NCBI GenBank assembly: GCA_963709505.1
Contig: CAVPXC010000003.1
Location: forward strand, 186,001 to 250,000
DNA from: CAVPXC01 sp963709505
GTDB taxonomy: Bacteria; Chloroflexota; Anaerolineae; JAAEKA01
Direction: 5' to 3'
DNA length: 64,000 bases
The notes below the pieces were generated by a model. The model did not search any database and was not told where the DNA came from. It was given only the letters and a program-made list of their open reading frames with translations. A program made the translations under genes and the position numbers. Position 1 is the first letter of the stretch. Every line of letters begins with the position of its first letter. This document shows, piece after piece, positions 48,627 through 59,961 of the stretch.

Positions 48627-49895
48627 CTACACGGCCTGCGCATCGACTGTTTGGGTGATTGAGACACTCGTTCCGTGCCGAAGCACGTCCAGCAGCGTCT
48701 CTGCTTTCAGCTCGGTCTCGAGCCATTCTGCGTCGGGGTCGGAGTTTGCCGTCACGCCGCCGCCAACGTAAAGCGCGGTTATGCGCTCCCGAATCTGCAT
48801 GCATCGAAGGTTGACATAAAGATGAGACTGGCCATCGACGTGCACCGGCCCGAGAAAGCCGCTGTAGAAGCTGCGGTCGTACCGCTCATTCCGGAGGATG
48901 AAGGCCAGCGCTTTGTCCTTGGGCATGCCGCACACGGCCGAGGTGGGGTGCAGCTCGTGCAAGATGCGATTGGCCAGGTCCATGCGCGGGGCGTGGGGCA
49001 GCGCGACCCGGAAGGCCGTCTGTAAATGAACGATGTTCCCGGCGGCGACGGTGCGCGGGCCGGTCTCTTCGACGTTTGCTACAGCGGCCCGTTGGAAGAA
49101 ATCGCGGACGTAGTCGCTGACCAGCGCTTGCTCTTCGACTTCTTTCTGGCTCCAAGCCACGGCCGTGAGCGGCCGGTCGATCGGGCGCGCTTGTGTGCCG
49201 GCCAGTGCCATAGTACTTAGCGAGGCGCCGTCATCGGCTAGCAGCAACTCCGGGCTTGCGCCAATCCATGTGCCGATGCCCGGCACGGCCACCAGCGATA
49301 CAAATGCCCCGGGATAACGATCGCACAGTTGTTGAAACGTTGCAACTGGATCAAAATCGTGTGGCAGGTCGGTTTCCGCCATGCGCGAAACCACTACTTT
49401 GTCGAGTCCGCTGTGCGCAATGAATTCGATCGCGTCATGCACCAGCTCTCGGTACTCGGCTTTTGTGCAACAGCGGCTGGTGGACTGGCCGGTCGAGGCG
49501 TACCAGGCCGATGCTCCGGACTGCTCACCCATCAGAAGGACCTGATAGTTCGTCGTGAAGCGTTCGAACCGGCCGCGCTGGCCGTTCCAGAGGTGACGCA
49601 GGGTATGCAGCCCATCGGGGGTCAGCTGCACATCCGCCCTGATATGCAGAGCAGCGTGGGTGTCTGCGCTGACAAAAGGCGAAAAGACGAAACCCGGCTC
49701 ACCAGCGCGAAAATCGATCGGCGCCGGCTCTGCTGAGTTCGAGAAGTCGACAATACCATGGCTCCCGTTCGTGAACGGAAGTCGCCACAATGCGACCGGC
49801 AGCGTGCCGGCAACGGCAGCCTGGAAGAAGGCGCGTAGATGTCGAGTGGACGGTGCGGCTCGACCAAACTCGGTGGGATCGCTAAGCGGATGCAT
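48627..49895 (-). CDS. menF: Isochorismate synthase
   Basis: This chorismate-binding enzyme makes isochorismate, feeding MenD. The product has 422 residues from ATG 49895 (an upstream TTG adds two). Conserved stretches are SGLDKVVVSRM, GTWIGASPELLL, STMALAGTQARP, LHELHPTSAVCGMPKDKAL and YVGGGVTANSDPDAEW. ELHPTSAVCG is a chorismate-enzyme signature. First gene of the men cluster; no clear ribosome site is visible. Confidence 0.93.
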   Translation of the reverse strand: MHPLSDPTEFGRAAPSTRHLRAFFQAAVAGTLPVALWRLPFTNGSHGIVDFSNSAEPAPIDFRAGEPGFVFSPFVSADTHAALHIRADVQLTPDGLHTLRHLWNGQRGRFERFTTNYQVLLMGEQSGASAWYASTGQSTSRCCTKAEYRELVHDAIEFIAHSGLDKVVVSRMAETDLPHDFDPVATFQQLCDRYPGAFVSLVAVPGIGTWIGASPELLLADDGASLSTMALAGTQARPIDRPLTAVAWSQKEVEEQALVSDYVRDFFQRAAVANVEETGPRTVAAGNIVHLQTAFRVALPHAPRMDLANRILHELHPTSAVCGMPKDKALAFILRNERYDRSFYSGFLGPVHVDGQSHLYVNLRCMQIRERITALYVGGGVTANSDPDAEWLETELKAETLLDVLRHGTSVSITQTVDAQAV

Positions 49896-49987
49896 GGGCA
49901 AAAAGGCTTTTGTTGTGTGAAATGAGCTTGTGAAAATCGTCTTAATCTGACAATAGTAACGCTATAGCAAAACAGTTGCAAATAATG

Positions 49988-50554
49988 TCAGGTCGCTCTC
50001 AAACCTGCCCAGCTCGCTCCGGGTCCTTGCTCCCATTCGCCACGCAGAACCCCCATCCGTATTTCGTCGAGGTACTGCCCATTGCTCCACACATGCTGTC
50101 GCAGCCGGCCTTCTTCCACAAAACCGCACGCCAGGTAGGCTCGAATGGCGCGTTCGTTGTCACTGTTGGTCGACAGCCACACCTTGCGCAGGTTGCGAAG
50201 GCGAAAGGCGTAGTCTAGCAGCAGCATGACCGCCTCGCGGCCGTAGCCGCGGCCCCAGTACGCCTTGTCGCCGATGGCGATGCCGAGCCCGGCTGTCTGA
50301 GCGACGCCATTGAAGTGAAAAAGCGCGCACTGGCCGATGAACTTGCCGTCGGCCTCGATGGCAAACCTGCAGTCGTCGCGTCCTCCTTTGCCGGACTCCG
50401 TATCGAACTCGGCGAGCAGACGTTCCAGAGGTTGCGGCATGGGTGCATCGCCGCCGCCAGCCAGTTCGACCTCGATATCATTGTTGTATTGACAGAGCAA
50501 CTCCATGTCGCTGCGGCGCAATGCGCGCAGGAGGGTCTTGTTACCTTGTAGCAT
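49988..50554 (-). CDS. GNAT-family acetyltransferase
   Basis: The product has 188 residues from ATG 50554 (MLQGNKTLLRALRRSD) behind GAGAGG. It resembles RimJ/RimL-type GNATs: acetyl-CoA-binding GDKAYWGRGYGREAVMLLLD and the C-terminal NSDNERAIRAYLACGFVEEG. The acceptor is unknown. It stands alone, convergent to nothing, between the men cluster and a histidine kinase. Confidence 0.88.
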   Translation of the reverse strand: MLQGNKTLLRALRRSDMELLCQYNNDIEVELAGGGDAPMPQPLERLLAEFDTESGKGGRDDCRFAIEADGKFIGQCALFHFNGVAQTAGLGIAIGDKAYWGRGYGREAVMLLLDYAFRLRNLRKVWLSTNSDNERAIRAYLACGFVEEGRLRQHVWSNGQYLDEIRMGVLRGEWEQGPGASWAGLRAT

Positions 50555-50920
50555 TTTACCTCTCTGAAAGGTGTCATACACCGGGGGATGCTTTGGCGAC
50601 CGTTCGCATGACACGACGATCAGTTACCTGTATGATCCAATAGACCGATCTCAAACATTGTAGCATAAAGCGTATCAACTTATGCAACCGCGCTTTGTAG
50701 TGCGCGGCGCCGTAGTCTACCACCCACCGACTGCACATAACCCGTTCCGCGATCTGTGCCGCGTCAAAGGGGCCTGGACGCCCTTGGATCAGTACGGCTC
50801 AACCCCTTGAATGTAATGTGGAGTGGCGGTTCACGCCGTGCGGTATGCCCCCTGAGTGACCTACAGATCACCGATGTTAGTTCCGGCCCCATCACACCGG
50901 CTCGCTGCCGGTCGCCATCG
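50555..50920. other. Intergenic region without a recognised element
   Basis: I see no gene, hairpin array or clear promoter in these 366 bases. Short ORFs here have no family features. Confidence 0.5.
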
Positions 50921-52294
50921 TCACTCAATAGCCGGAAGAACAAAAGTGACAGTTAGGCCGTGACCCACTCCAAGGCTGTGAGCGAAGATCCTTCCCTCAT
51001 GCCGTACGATAATTTGGTGCACCATAGCCAGCCCGACACCCATGCCGGGCTGGTGGCTGGTTTCAGCCACTCGGTAGAAGCGCTCGAACAACCGTGGAAG
51101 ATACTGTGGGGCAACACCCACGCCTGTGTCAGCCAAGCTGACGAAGATCTCATTTCCCTCTTGCCAGCAACTCAAGGTCAGACTGCCACCTTGGGGCGTG
51201 TACTTGCAGGCGTTATCGAGCAGGTTTTGGACTGCACGGATGAGGTACTCACTGTCGCCATACACGTAAGCGGCCAAGTCCGTGATATTCATGACTAGTC
51301 GCAAGTCTCTCTTTGCTAAGACTGGCGCCCAAAGAAGAGCCAGGGCATGGAGCAATTCACTTAGGGAGAACTTCTCGAAAGAATACGCTTGAAAACCGGC
51401 GTTACTAACGGGAATCAACTGGTTGATCAGGCGGTTCATTCTCTCGGTCTGTTCGAGCATAATAGCTGTGAATCTCAGGTGTTCCTCCTCCTCCTTTGGG
51501 AGGCGGCATGCCAAGAGATCAGCGTACGCAGCAATCACGGAAAGAGGAGTACGTAGATCGTGCGCGATGTTCTGTAGGCTGGTTTTCTGAGTAGTTAATT
51601 TTTCATTCAGCTCCTTGAAGCGCGCTGCATTGAATAGCATGAGCCCCAAATGATCTGCTACTGCCTGCAACACAATCAGATCAGTATCATCGAAAGCGTT
51701 GATTTCCAGATCTGACACCTCTAGCAGATGGGTGAGGGTGCCACCGGTCTTGATTGGAAAGACTACTTTCGGCTTTGCCGGCGCCGAATGTGGCATGTGA
51801 CCAAGCGATTGCCGTGCATCGTTGGCGACGATGCATCGGACTTCCGGGTCTGCCCCTCCCTGCGCGCCTGTGCCCAGAGGCTGCACATATCCTACCGGAT
51901 AGCGCTGAGAAGCTGATCCGGCCATGGCTTCGAGAACTAACTGACCGAGGCCGGCTTCCACGCGAAAGAGAGCAACGTTTGGAAAGCCCAGGACAGTGTG
52001 GATTGAATTGACGATGCTCCGAACTAGTTCGGCCTGGGTCTGCACAGCGCTCGTGGCGCTGACCATTTGATGCAACAGCAGAAGTTTGCGTGCTCTGTCC
52101 TGTTGTCGCACCAGCTGAGCAGCCATGTCCGTTCCGATGTGGTTGGCGGGCGTTAGTATCCCCGTTTCCTCAGTATACTGTCTTTTGATTTGCTGCCTTC
52201 CGGTTTGCTGTCTTCTGCGGTCAACATTGGGCATTCGTGTTGAGGAAGGGGGCATAGGCGGGATGGAGGTCGGTGGGCTAGTGGAAGATTTCAT
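50921..52294 (-). CDS. Cytoplasmic sensor histidine kinase with GAF domain
   Basis: The product has 457 residues and no membrane helix. After a low-complexity start comes a GAF domain (about 70-230), with HTVLGFPNVALFRVEAGLG. The kinase core follows: H-box NIAHDLRTPLSVIAAY, N-box NLLDNACKYTP, G1 ADTGVGVAP, F-box LFERFYRV and G2 GMGVGLAMVHQIIV. No response regulator is adjacent. The GAF probably senses a small ligand or redox signal. ATG 52294 follows GAGGG. Confidence 0.9.
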   Translation of the reverse strand: MKSSTSPPTSIPPMPPSSTRMPNVDRRRQQTGRQQIKRQYTEETGILTPANHIGTDMAAQLVRQQDRARKLLLLHQMVSATSAVQTQAELVRSIVNSIHTVLGFPNVALFRVEAGLGQLVLEAMAGSASQRYPVGYVQPLGTGAQGGADPEVRCIVANDARQSLGHMPHSAPAKPKVVFPIKTGGTLTHLLEVSDLEINAFDDTDLIVLQAVADHLGLMLFNAARFKELNEKLTTQKTSLQNIAHDLRTPLSVIAAYADLLACRLPKEEEEHLRFTAIMLEQTERMNRLINQLIPVSNAGFQAYSFEKFSLSELLHALALLWAPVLAKRDLRLVMNITDLAAYVYGDSEYLIRAVQNLLDNACKYTPQGGSLTLSCWQEGNEIFVSLADTGVGVAPQYLPRLFERFYRVAETSHQPGMGVGLAMVHQIIVRHEGRIFAHSLGVGHGLTVTFVLPAIE

Positions 52295-52736
52295 TTCGTC
52301 CCTCGTGTAGCTTTTTTCATTTCGTCAGTCACCAGGAGCACTCGTATCGGTAGCGCCTAAGATAGTGTCGCCGCGCCGGCCGGCGCCTTGCGCCAGTATC
52401 AGCCGGTCTTTTATCTTAGAATACTCAGTTGCCGCGCCAAATTCGTACCACCAACCGTTCCCGCAACAAAGTTTCATCAAACTGTATGCGAGAGCACGAC
52501 AGTTGGAGACGGCTCAGGGTAACATCCTGAACCGTCTCCCGTGTCCACTTCATGGGTCGTTCAATCGTCCTGGAAGCTCCGGAGCTTCCAGGACGATTGT
52601 GCATGCCGACGCTGTCAGGCTTGACTAGCTTGTGAAGCCATCTAGTCGAGGGCTAGCGGTTATCGGCCTACTGATCCGGCTTGCTGCCGGACCCATTGGT
52701 AGAGACGGTTTCCCGTCAAGCGGATAGTTGCTACGG
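52295..52736. other. Intergenic region with two hairpins
   Basis: No gene is supported here. GAGACGGCTCAGG / CCTGAACCGTCTC pair at 52506-52538. A 38-bp perfect zero-loop palindrome, CAATCGTCCTGGAAGCTCC and its complement, lies at 52562-52599. Both resemble the dispersed intergenic palindromes of the window. Confidence 0.7.
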
Positions 52737-55700
52737 TCAAGGACAGGTCAACGTCTCATTACTATCAACCATACCCTTGAATAACCAAGTGTTCAGGTAA
52801 CCGGACTTGGCTTTGCCGTCGCCCTCAGGCTTGCCACAGTCATCTGCGCCGTTCATGTCCACATCGGAGCAGGAGACGTGGAACGTGGACTCGCCGATCT
52901 TGCTGCCACCGGCAGCGAAGATCTCCCAGATGACGTCGTTGGGCGAGCCGGCATAACCAGGGACGGTCACCGTTTGACCGTTCGCCACGTTGGGGAAGGT
53001 CCCCAGCACAGTGCTGCCTACCGCGCCCTTGTAGGCGATGACGTTCACAGGCTGCCCGCCATTCCAGATCATGCTGAGCTGGTTGATCGGCTTGCTGCAC
53101 GTGAAGGTTTGACCACTTCCACCAGGCGTGTAGGTGATCTCGACGACGCAACCCAGGTCGAACTCCACGACGATCTTGTAGGCGCCCTGAGAGGTGACGT
53201 TGTTTTGGAACTTGAACTTGAGTTCCTTGGCATCGCCAGCCTTGATCTCGCGTTTGTCGAGATTGCCTTCCCAGCCGGAGTCGATGACAGCGGTTGGCAC
53301 GGCCGACGTCCACGAGAAGTTGCCCTTGTGGATAGTGTCTCCGCCGCGCTTGATCTCGTCCAGGAAGCCGTTGGCTTGTGGCCAGGTGATCGAGATGCGG
53401 CTGATGACCAGGTCGTCAACCCCGCTGTTGGTGATCTTCGTCTTGACTTCCTTGCCGCCGAACACGAGGTTGGTGGAGCTCAGGTCGCAGCGGTCCGGTA
53501 CTTCCACAGTCACCGTGGCCGTGTCGCTGTCTGTGCAGACCTGCCCGTTGGCCAGGGTGCCGAGAACGGTTCCCGTGTTGGTTGTCGTCTGCGTGATCCG
53601 TGTTACCTTCTGGAAAGTCTGCGTACCACCCGCAGGCAGGGTGATCGGTCCACCGATGGGTCCGAGCGGGTCGTCCGTCACTGTCACGCCGGTCAGCGGA
53701 TCGCCCTGGTTACTAACCTCATAGAAGTAAGTTACTTCGCTGCCGCCACGCTGACCGCTGAAGGCCACCAGCGTCAAGCTGCCGAAGACGTTGCCGACCT
53801 GCAAGACCTGCGAGCATGAGGTGTGGATCTTCAACTGCTCAGCTGTGCTGCCGTTGCGCAGTGTGAAGAACGAGTTGGAACTGAAACTGCTGGCGCTGAC
53901 CGTGAACTCTCCGTTCGGGCTCACCGTCGTCGGGTTGATGGAGTAGCCAGAGTTGCTCGTGCTGACCGCAGCGGGCAAGTTTGGATTGATGCTTCCGCTG
54001 CAAGTCGCCTTGCCGCCCTGCGGGTTGGTGCTGGCTCCGCAGCCACCGCCCGTGTACTTGAAGGTGAGGCTGGTCGGCTTGTTCAGGGTATCGCAGCTTG
54101 GCGCCGGACTAGGAGCGAAGGTGCAGTTGTCGGCTGGCGCCGGCGGCGTTGGCGTGCAGAGGAACGACTGGCCGTTGCCCGCCATACCTTCCAGCTTCCA
54201 GGTATTGATAAAGCCTGTCTGGCCCTTGCCGTCGCCTTGAGCCTTGCCACAGTCCTCCGGCCCGGTCATGTCTGCATCCGAACACGACAGGTGGAAGGTG
54301 GAGTTGCCCAGCTTGGTGCTGGTTCCAGCTGCGAAGATCTCCCAGATGACGTTGTTGGGCGAGCCTGCAAAGCCGGTGACCGTCACTTTCTGGCCAGGCA
54401 CGACATTGTCGACGCTCGCCAACAGCGTGCTGTTCACTGCCCCTTTCCACGCCTTTATCTTGACGGGCTGGGTCCCATTCCAAATCATCGACAACGAATT
54501 GATGGGCTTGGCATCGCTGCACACCCACTGGGACGACGGCGTCGGCGTCACTGCGCATTTCTTGTCGATGACAAGGCCGCATACCAATGGCTTCTCGAAC
54601 TTGAAGTCGTTGGTGGGGTCGTTGGGGTTGGTGCTGGTGAGCGGCGGGTTGTAGGAGGTGGGCGGGATGGACACGTTGCAGGTTCCCAGATCGGGGTCGG
54701 CGGTGTCTACCCGCACGATGTACCTGGTGGTGTTGGCGCCGCCGGCCAGCGCGACTTCGAGGCCGGTGAACTGGTAGAAGCCACTGGCGTTGGTCTGGGT
54801 GGTCCGGAACACGGGACCATCCGGCACGCCGTTGGCGTCGAAGTCCTTGAACAGGTTGACGGTGATGTTGGCCAGGCCCTGACCGGTGCTCACGCACTGG
54901 ACGTTGTCGCCCAAGGAGCCGGGGACGTAGATGCCCATGTCCTCGTTGGGGTCGTTGGCGGTCAGGTTGATGTTGGTGATGCGACCGGTGGCCGGATCGA
55001 CGTCAGAGTCAACCACGTCATTGCCGCCGACATTGGCCGGGCTGATGGACCAGCCGGCGGGGATGCCGGAGAACTGGACGCAGTAGGGGCCGGCGAGCAG
55101 GTTCGGGAACTGGTAGTAGCCGTTGCCGAAGCCAGCCGGGCCGGCGACCGTCGTCGTGGTGGCGGAGGGCGCACCCGCACAGGTGGCGTTGGGGAAGAGC
55201 TGGACCGTCACGCCGTTGTAGCCGGGCTCGTTGGGGTCCTGGATGCCGTTCTGGTTCTGGTCGTACCACACCCGGTCACCCAGCGTGAAACGCGCCGGCT
55301 CCTGGAAGCGGAAGTCGTTGGTGGGGTCGTTGGGGTTGGTGCTGGTGAGCGGCGGGTTGTAGGAGGTGGGCGGGATGGACACGTTGCAGGTTCCCAGATC
55401 GGGGTCGGCGGTGTCTACCCGCACGATGTACCTGGTGGTGTTGGCGCCGCCGGCCAGCGCGACTTCGAGGCCGGTGAACTGGTAGAAGCCACTGGCGTTG
55501 GTCTGGGTGGTCCGGAACACGGGACCATCCGGCACGCCGTTGGCGTCGAAGTCCTTGAACAGGTTGACGGTGATGTTGGCCAGGCCCTGACCCGTGCTCA
55601 CGCACTGGACGTTGTCGCCCAAGGAGCCGGGGACGTAGATGCCCATGTCCTCGTTGGGGTCATTGGCGGTCAGGTTGATGTTGGTGATGCGACCGGTGGC

Positions 55701-58700
55701 CGGATCGACGTTAGAGTCAACCACGTCATTGCCGCCGACGTTGGCCGGGCTGATGGACCAGCCGGCGGGGATGCCGGAGAACTGGACGCAGTAGGGGCCG
55801 GCGAGCAGGTTCGGGAACTGGTAGTAGCCGTTGCCGAAACCAGCCGGGCCGGCGACCGTCGTCGTGGTGGCGGAGGGCGCACCCGCACAGGTGGCGTTGG
55901 GGAAGAGCTGGACCGTCACGCCGTTGTAGCCAGGCTCGTTGGGGTCCTGGATGCCGTTCTGGTTCTGGTCGTACCACACCCGGTCACCCAGCGTGAAACG
56001 CGCCGGCTCCTGGAAGCGGAAGTCGTTGGTGGGGTCGTTGGGGTTGGTGCTGGTAAGCGGCGGGTTGTAGGAGGTGGGCGGGATGGACACGTTGCAGGTT
56101 CCCAGATCGGGGTCGGCGGTGTCTACCCGCACGATGTACCTGGTGGTGTTGGCGCCGCCGGCCAGCGCGACTTCGAGGCCGGTGAACTGGTAGAAGCCAC
56201 TGGCGTTGGTCTGGGTGGTCCGGAACACGGGACCATCCGGCACGCCGTTGGCGTCGAAGTCCTTGAACAGGTTGACGGTGATGTTGGCCAGGCCCTGACC
56301 CGTGCTCACGCACTGGACGTTGTCGCCCAAGGAACCGGGGACGTAGATGCCCATGTCCTCGTTGGGGTCATTGGCGGTCAGGTTGATGTTGGTGATGCGA
56401 CCGGTGGCCGGATTGACGTCAGAGTCAACCACGTCATTGCCGCCGGCGTTGGCCGGGCTGATGGACCAGCCGGCGGGGATGCCGGAGAACTGGACGCAGT
56501 AGGGGCCGGCGAGCAGGTTCGGGAACTGGTAGTAGCCGTTGCCGAAACCAGCCGGGCCGGCGACCGTCGTCGTGGTGGCGGAGGGCGCACCCGCACAGGT
56601 GGCGTTGGGGAAGAGCTGGACCGTCACCCGTTGTAGCCAGGCTCGTTGGGGTCCTGGATGCCGTTCTGGTTCTGGTCGTACCACACCCGGTCACCCAGCG
56701 TAACGCCGGCTCCTGGAAGCGGAAGTCGTTGTTGGGGTCGTTGGGGTTGGTGCTGGTAAGCGGCGGGTTGTAGGAGGTGGGCGGGATGGACACGTTGCAG
56801 GTTCCCAGATCGGGGTCGGCGGTGTCTACCCGCACGATGTACCTGGTGGTGTTGGCGCCGCCGGCCAGCGCGACTCCAGGCCGGTGAACTGGTAGAAGCC
56901 ACTGGCGTTGGTCTGGGTGGTCCGGAACACGGGACCATCCGGCACGCCGTTGGCGTCGAAGTCCTTGAACAGGTTGACGGTGATGTTGGCCAGGCCCTGA
57001 CCCGTGCTCACGCACTGGACGTTGTCGCCCAAGGTGCCGGGGACGTAGATGCCCATGTCCTCGTTGGGGTCATTGGCGGTCAGGTTGATGTTGGTGATGC
57101 GGCCGGTGGCCGGATCGGCGTCGGAGTCAACCACGTCATTGCCGCCGACGTTGGCCGGGCTGATGGACCAGCCGGCGGGGATGCCGGAGAACTGGACGCA
57201 GTAGGGGCCGGCGAGCAGGTTCGGGAACTGGTAGTAGCCGTTGCCGAAGCCAGCCGGGCCGGCGACCGTCGTCGTGGTGGCGGAAGGCGCACCCGCACAG
57301 GTGGCGTTGGGGAAGAGCTGGACCGTCACGCCGTTGTAGCCAGGCTCGTTGGGGTCCTGGATGCCGTTCTGGTTCTGGTCGTACCACACCCGGTCACCCA
57401 GCGTGAACGCGCCGGCTGCTGGAACTTGAAGTCGTTATTGGGGTCGTTGGGGTTGGTGCTGGTGAGCGGCGGGTTGTAGGAGGTGGGCGGGATGGGCACG
57501 TTGCAGGCACCGAGGTCGGGGTCGGCGGTGTCGACCGCACGATGTACTGGGTGGTGTTGGCGCCGCCGGCCAGCGCGACTTCGAGGCCGGTGAACTGGTA
57601 GAAGCCACTGGCGTTGGTCTGGGTGGTCCGGAACACGGGACCATCGGGCACGCCGTTGGCGTCGAAGTCCTTGAACAGGTTGACGGTGATGTTGGCCAGG
57701 CCTTGACCCGTGCTCACGCACTGGACGTTGTCGCCCAAGGTGCCGGGGACGTAGATGCCCATGTCCTTGTTGGGGTCGTTGGCGGTCAGGTTGATGTTGG
57801 TGATGCGACCGGTGGCCGGGTTGGGCTTCGAGTCGTTCGTGCCGTTCCCCTGGTTGGCCGGGCTGATGGACCAGCCGGCGGGGATGCCGGAGAACTGGAC
57901 GCAGTAGGGGCCGGCGGGCAGGTTCGGGAACTGGTAGTAGCCGTTGCCGAAGCCAGCCGGGCCGGCGGCGGTCGTCGTGGTGGCGGAGGGCGCACCCGTA
58001 CAGGTGGCGTTGGGGAAGAGCTGGACCGTCACGCCGTTGTAGCCAGGCTCGTTGGGGTCCTGGATGCCGTTCTGGTTCTGGTCGTACCACACCCGGTCAC
58101 CCAGCGTGAAACGCGCCGGCTTCTCGAACTTGAAGTCGTTGGTGGGGTCGTTGGGGTTGGTGCTGGTGAGCGGCGGGTTGTAGGAGGTGGGCGGGATGGG
58201 CACGTTGCAGGCGCCGAGGTCGGGGTCGGCGGTGTCTACCTGCACGATGTACTTGATTAGGTAGCCGGCGCCCGACAGGGAGACTTCCAGTCCGGTAAAC
58301 TGGTAGAAGCCGCTGGCGTTGGTCTGGGTGCTCTGGAACACAGGACCATCCGGCACGCCGTTGGCGTCGAAGTCCTTGAACAGATTCACTCTGATGTTGG
58401 CCAGTGGCTGCCCCGTGCTCACGCACTGGACGTTGTCGCCCAAGGTGCCAGAGACATAGATGCCCATGTCCTGGTTGGGGTCATGGGTGGTCAGGTTGAT
58501 GTTGGTGATGCAAGCCGTGGTTGGATTGGCATCAGAGTCGAGCGCGTCGTTGCTACCCTGGTTAGGCGGGCTGATGACCCAGCCGGCGGGGATGCCGGAG
58601 AACTGGATGGAGTAGACGCCGGCGGGCTGACCCGAGAACAGGTAATAGCCGTCGCCGAACTCTCCCGGACCGGTTACTGTCGTCGTGGTGGCGGACGGCG

Positions 58701-58983
58701 CACCGCTGCAGGTCGCGTTGGGAAAGAGCTGGACCGTCACGCCGTTGTAGCCGGGCTCTTTTAGGTCCTGGATGCCGTCCATGTTCTGGTCGAACCATAC
58801 GCGGTCACCCAATGTGAATACAGTCAACTCTTGGATCATATTATTGGCAAGAAGCGACTGTTCTAGTGGATTGGAGGCGAGGGCGGCCTTAGTCGTAGCA
58901 AAGACTATCAACGCCATAAGCACCACCAGCGCTAGAAGCGCCAACGGCAGCTGCCGAAGCCGGCGAAACCAAGACTGTTTCAT
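52737..58983 (-). CDS. Giant secreted SdrD B-like repeat protein, frameshifted several times
   Basis: It starts at ATG 58983 behind AAGGAG with a signal peptide (LALLALVVLMALIVFATTKA). Six tandem pairs of B-type domains follow, each about 236 residues: one begins LGDRVWYDQNQNGIQDPNEP, the other GDNVQCVSTGQGLANITVN. After these come a Cys-containing domain (CGLVIDKKCA), two copies of an Ig-like unit (INSLSMIWNGTQPV / INQLSMIWNGGQPV) and the end. SdrD B domains are rigid, calcium-binding surface rods. There is no LPxTG or membrane anchor. Five small deletions (near 56629, 56699, 56873, 57405, 57535) split the ORF. Intact length would be about 2,080 residues. Confidence 0.82.
54600..58830. repeat. 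Six tandem 708-bp repeats within the SdrD-like gene
   Basis: Units begin near 58823, 58112, 57404, 56700, 55992 and 55284 (minus strand). The first is diverged; the later ones are nearly identical in DNA, with only scattered base changes. The spacing between equivalent points is 708 bases where no deletion intervenes. Such homogeneity suggests recent amplification or gene conversion, and possible collapse in assembly. Confidence 0.88.
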
Positions 58984-59961
58984 GGGTTTGCTCCTTTCAG
59001 GGAACTGATCGATTTTGTTGAGACGCTTCTCAAATCAGATCTCATACGTATCACTTGATCTCCTCATCGATTAGCTTACGTCGAAATTCAGTGGGGGTCT
59101 ATGACTATACGTAGTGTTTTCTGCAACCAGGTCTGTGAGCGCTGTTCCGGCCGGTTATGGCGTCGCACCTTGTTGTCAGCGAACCGAGTGTGGTTGTTTC
59201 ACCACTAGGTGCCTGTCCGGCGAATGGGCGTCAGTTTCTTTTGGTGGCTGCAGCTGGAGCACCTCCTTCCTTAAGCAAATCCGGTCATCGGCCGTGGCTG
59301 TGGACTACAGCTAAGAACAAGGCAAAAGGAACAACTTGGTAAGAGAAGTGCTCATTCCAATTCCCGACAGAGTTTGACAATGTCAAGATTTGACGCGAAC
59401 TCTTTCTTCGCATGTTGGCGCTGGCCAGGCATCACCATAGCAAGGGTCCACCACGCCGCTTTGGCCAAACTCAATCCACCTAACATAATCCGTAACGCAT
59501 TGGATCGTAACGGCCGAGCGAGTGGCCGGCATCTCCGTTGCACTTAGGCACGGGGCTGGTGCGAACGCTGGGGCAGAGCCACGATCGCCTGAGGATTGGA
59601 CCGGATGAATCGAGCGACGACGAGAAATGGCAAACTTTGGATTTTCTAGTCCAAATCTACGACTGGCCGCTTGGCGAATTCGCTGGATCTGTGGGCTAAA
59701 TGACGGCGGCATAACATCGTAACAATTGAAACAGAGTTGCGCGCCATTATCGTTCCAAAATGCGTTCCAGAATTCACGCCAAATCCTCAAATCGCAGAAT
59801 GGGTTTGATGGTTCCATTGAGTTGTGATACAATAGCTGCGCGGTTATTTCCACAGGGCGTTCTCCACTGCACAATCCGGAAGCCCAAGCTCGCGCAGCAG
59901 TTTCGCCAGTTTTCAGTCAACCATTCGGCTTCATCCACCAGGGATCTTACTGCCCATCATC
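58984..59961. other. Gene-free divergent region
   Basis: No ORF in these 978 bases has coding features. Near 59021-59034 TGAGACGCTTCTCA is a small palindrome before the SdrD-like gene. A promoter for the regulator lies at 59805-59833. Otherwise nothing is seen. Confidence 0.6.
59805..59833 (+). promoter_or_regulatory. Putative sigma-70 promoter of the AfsR-like gene
   Basis: TTGATG (59805-59810), 17-base spacer, TACAAT (59828-59833), about 130 bases before the start codon at 59962. Confidence 0.55.

Noticed and set aside
53823..56636. Long plus-strand ORF (937 codons) across the SdrD-like repeats
   Set aside because: It is the antisense of the tandem repeats. Its Gly/Val-rich product only mirrors the coding strand, which has the signal peptide, ribosome site and recognisable domains.
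59383..59874. Minus-strand ORF of 163 codons in the gene-free region
   Set aside because: No ribosome site, no family pattern and odd composition; it crosses the likely promoter of the regulator.
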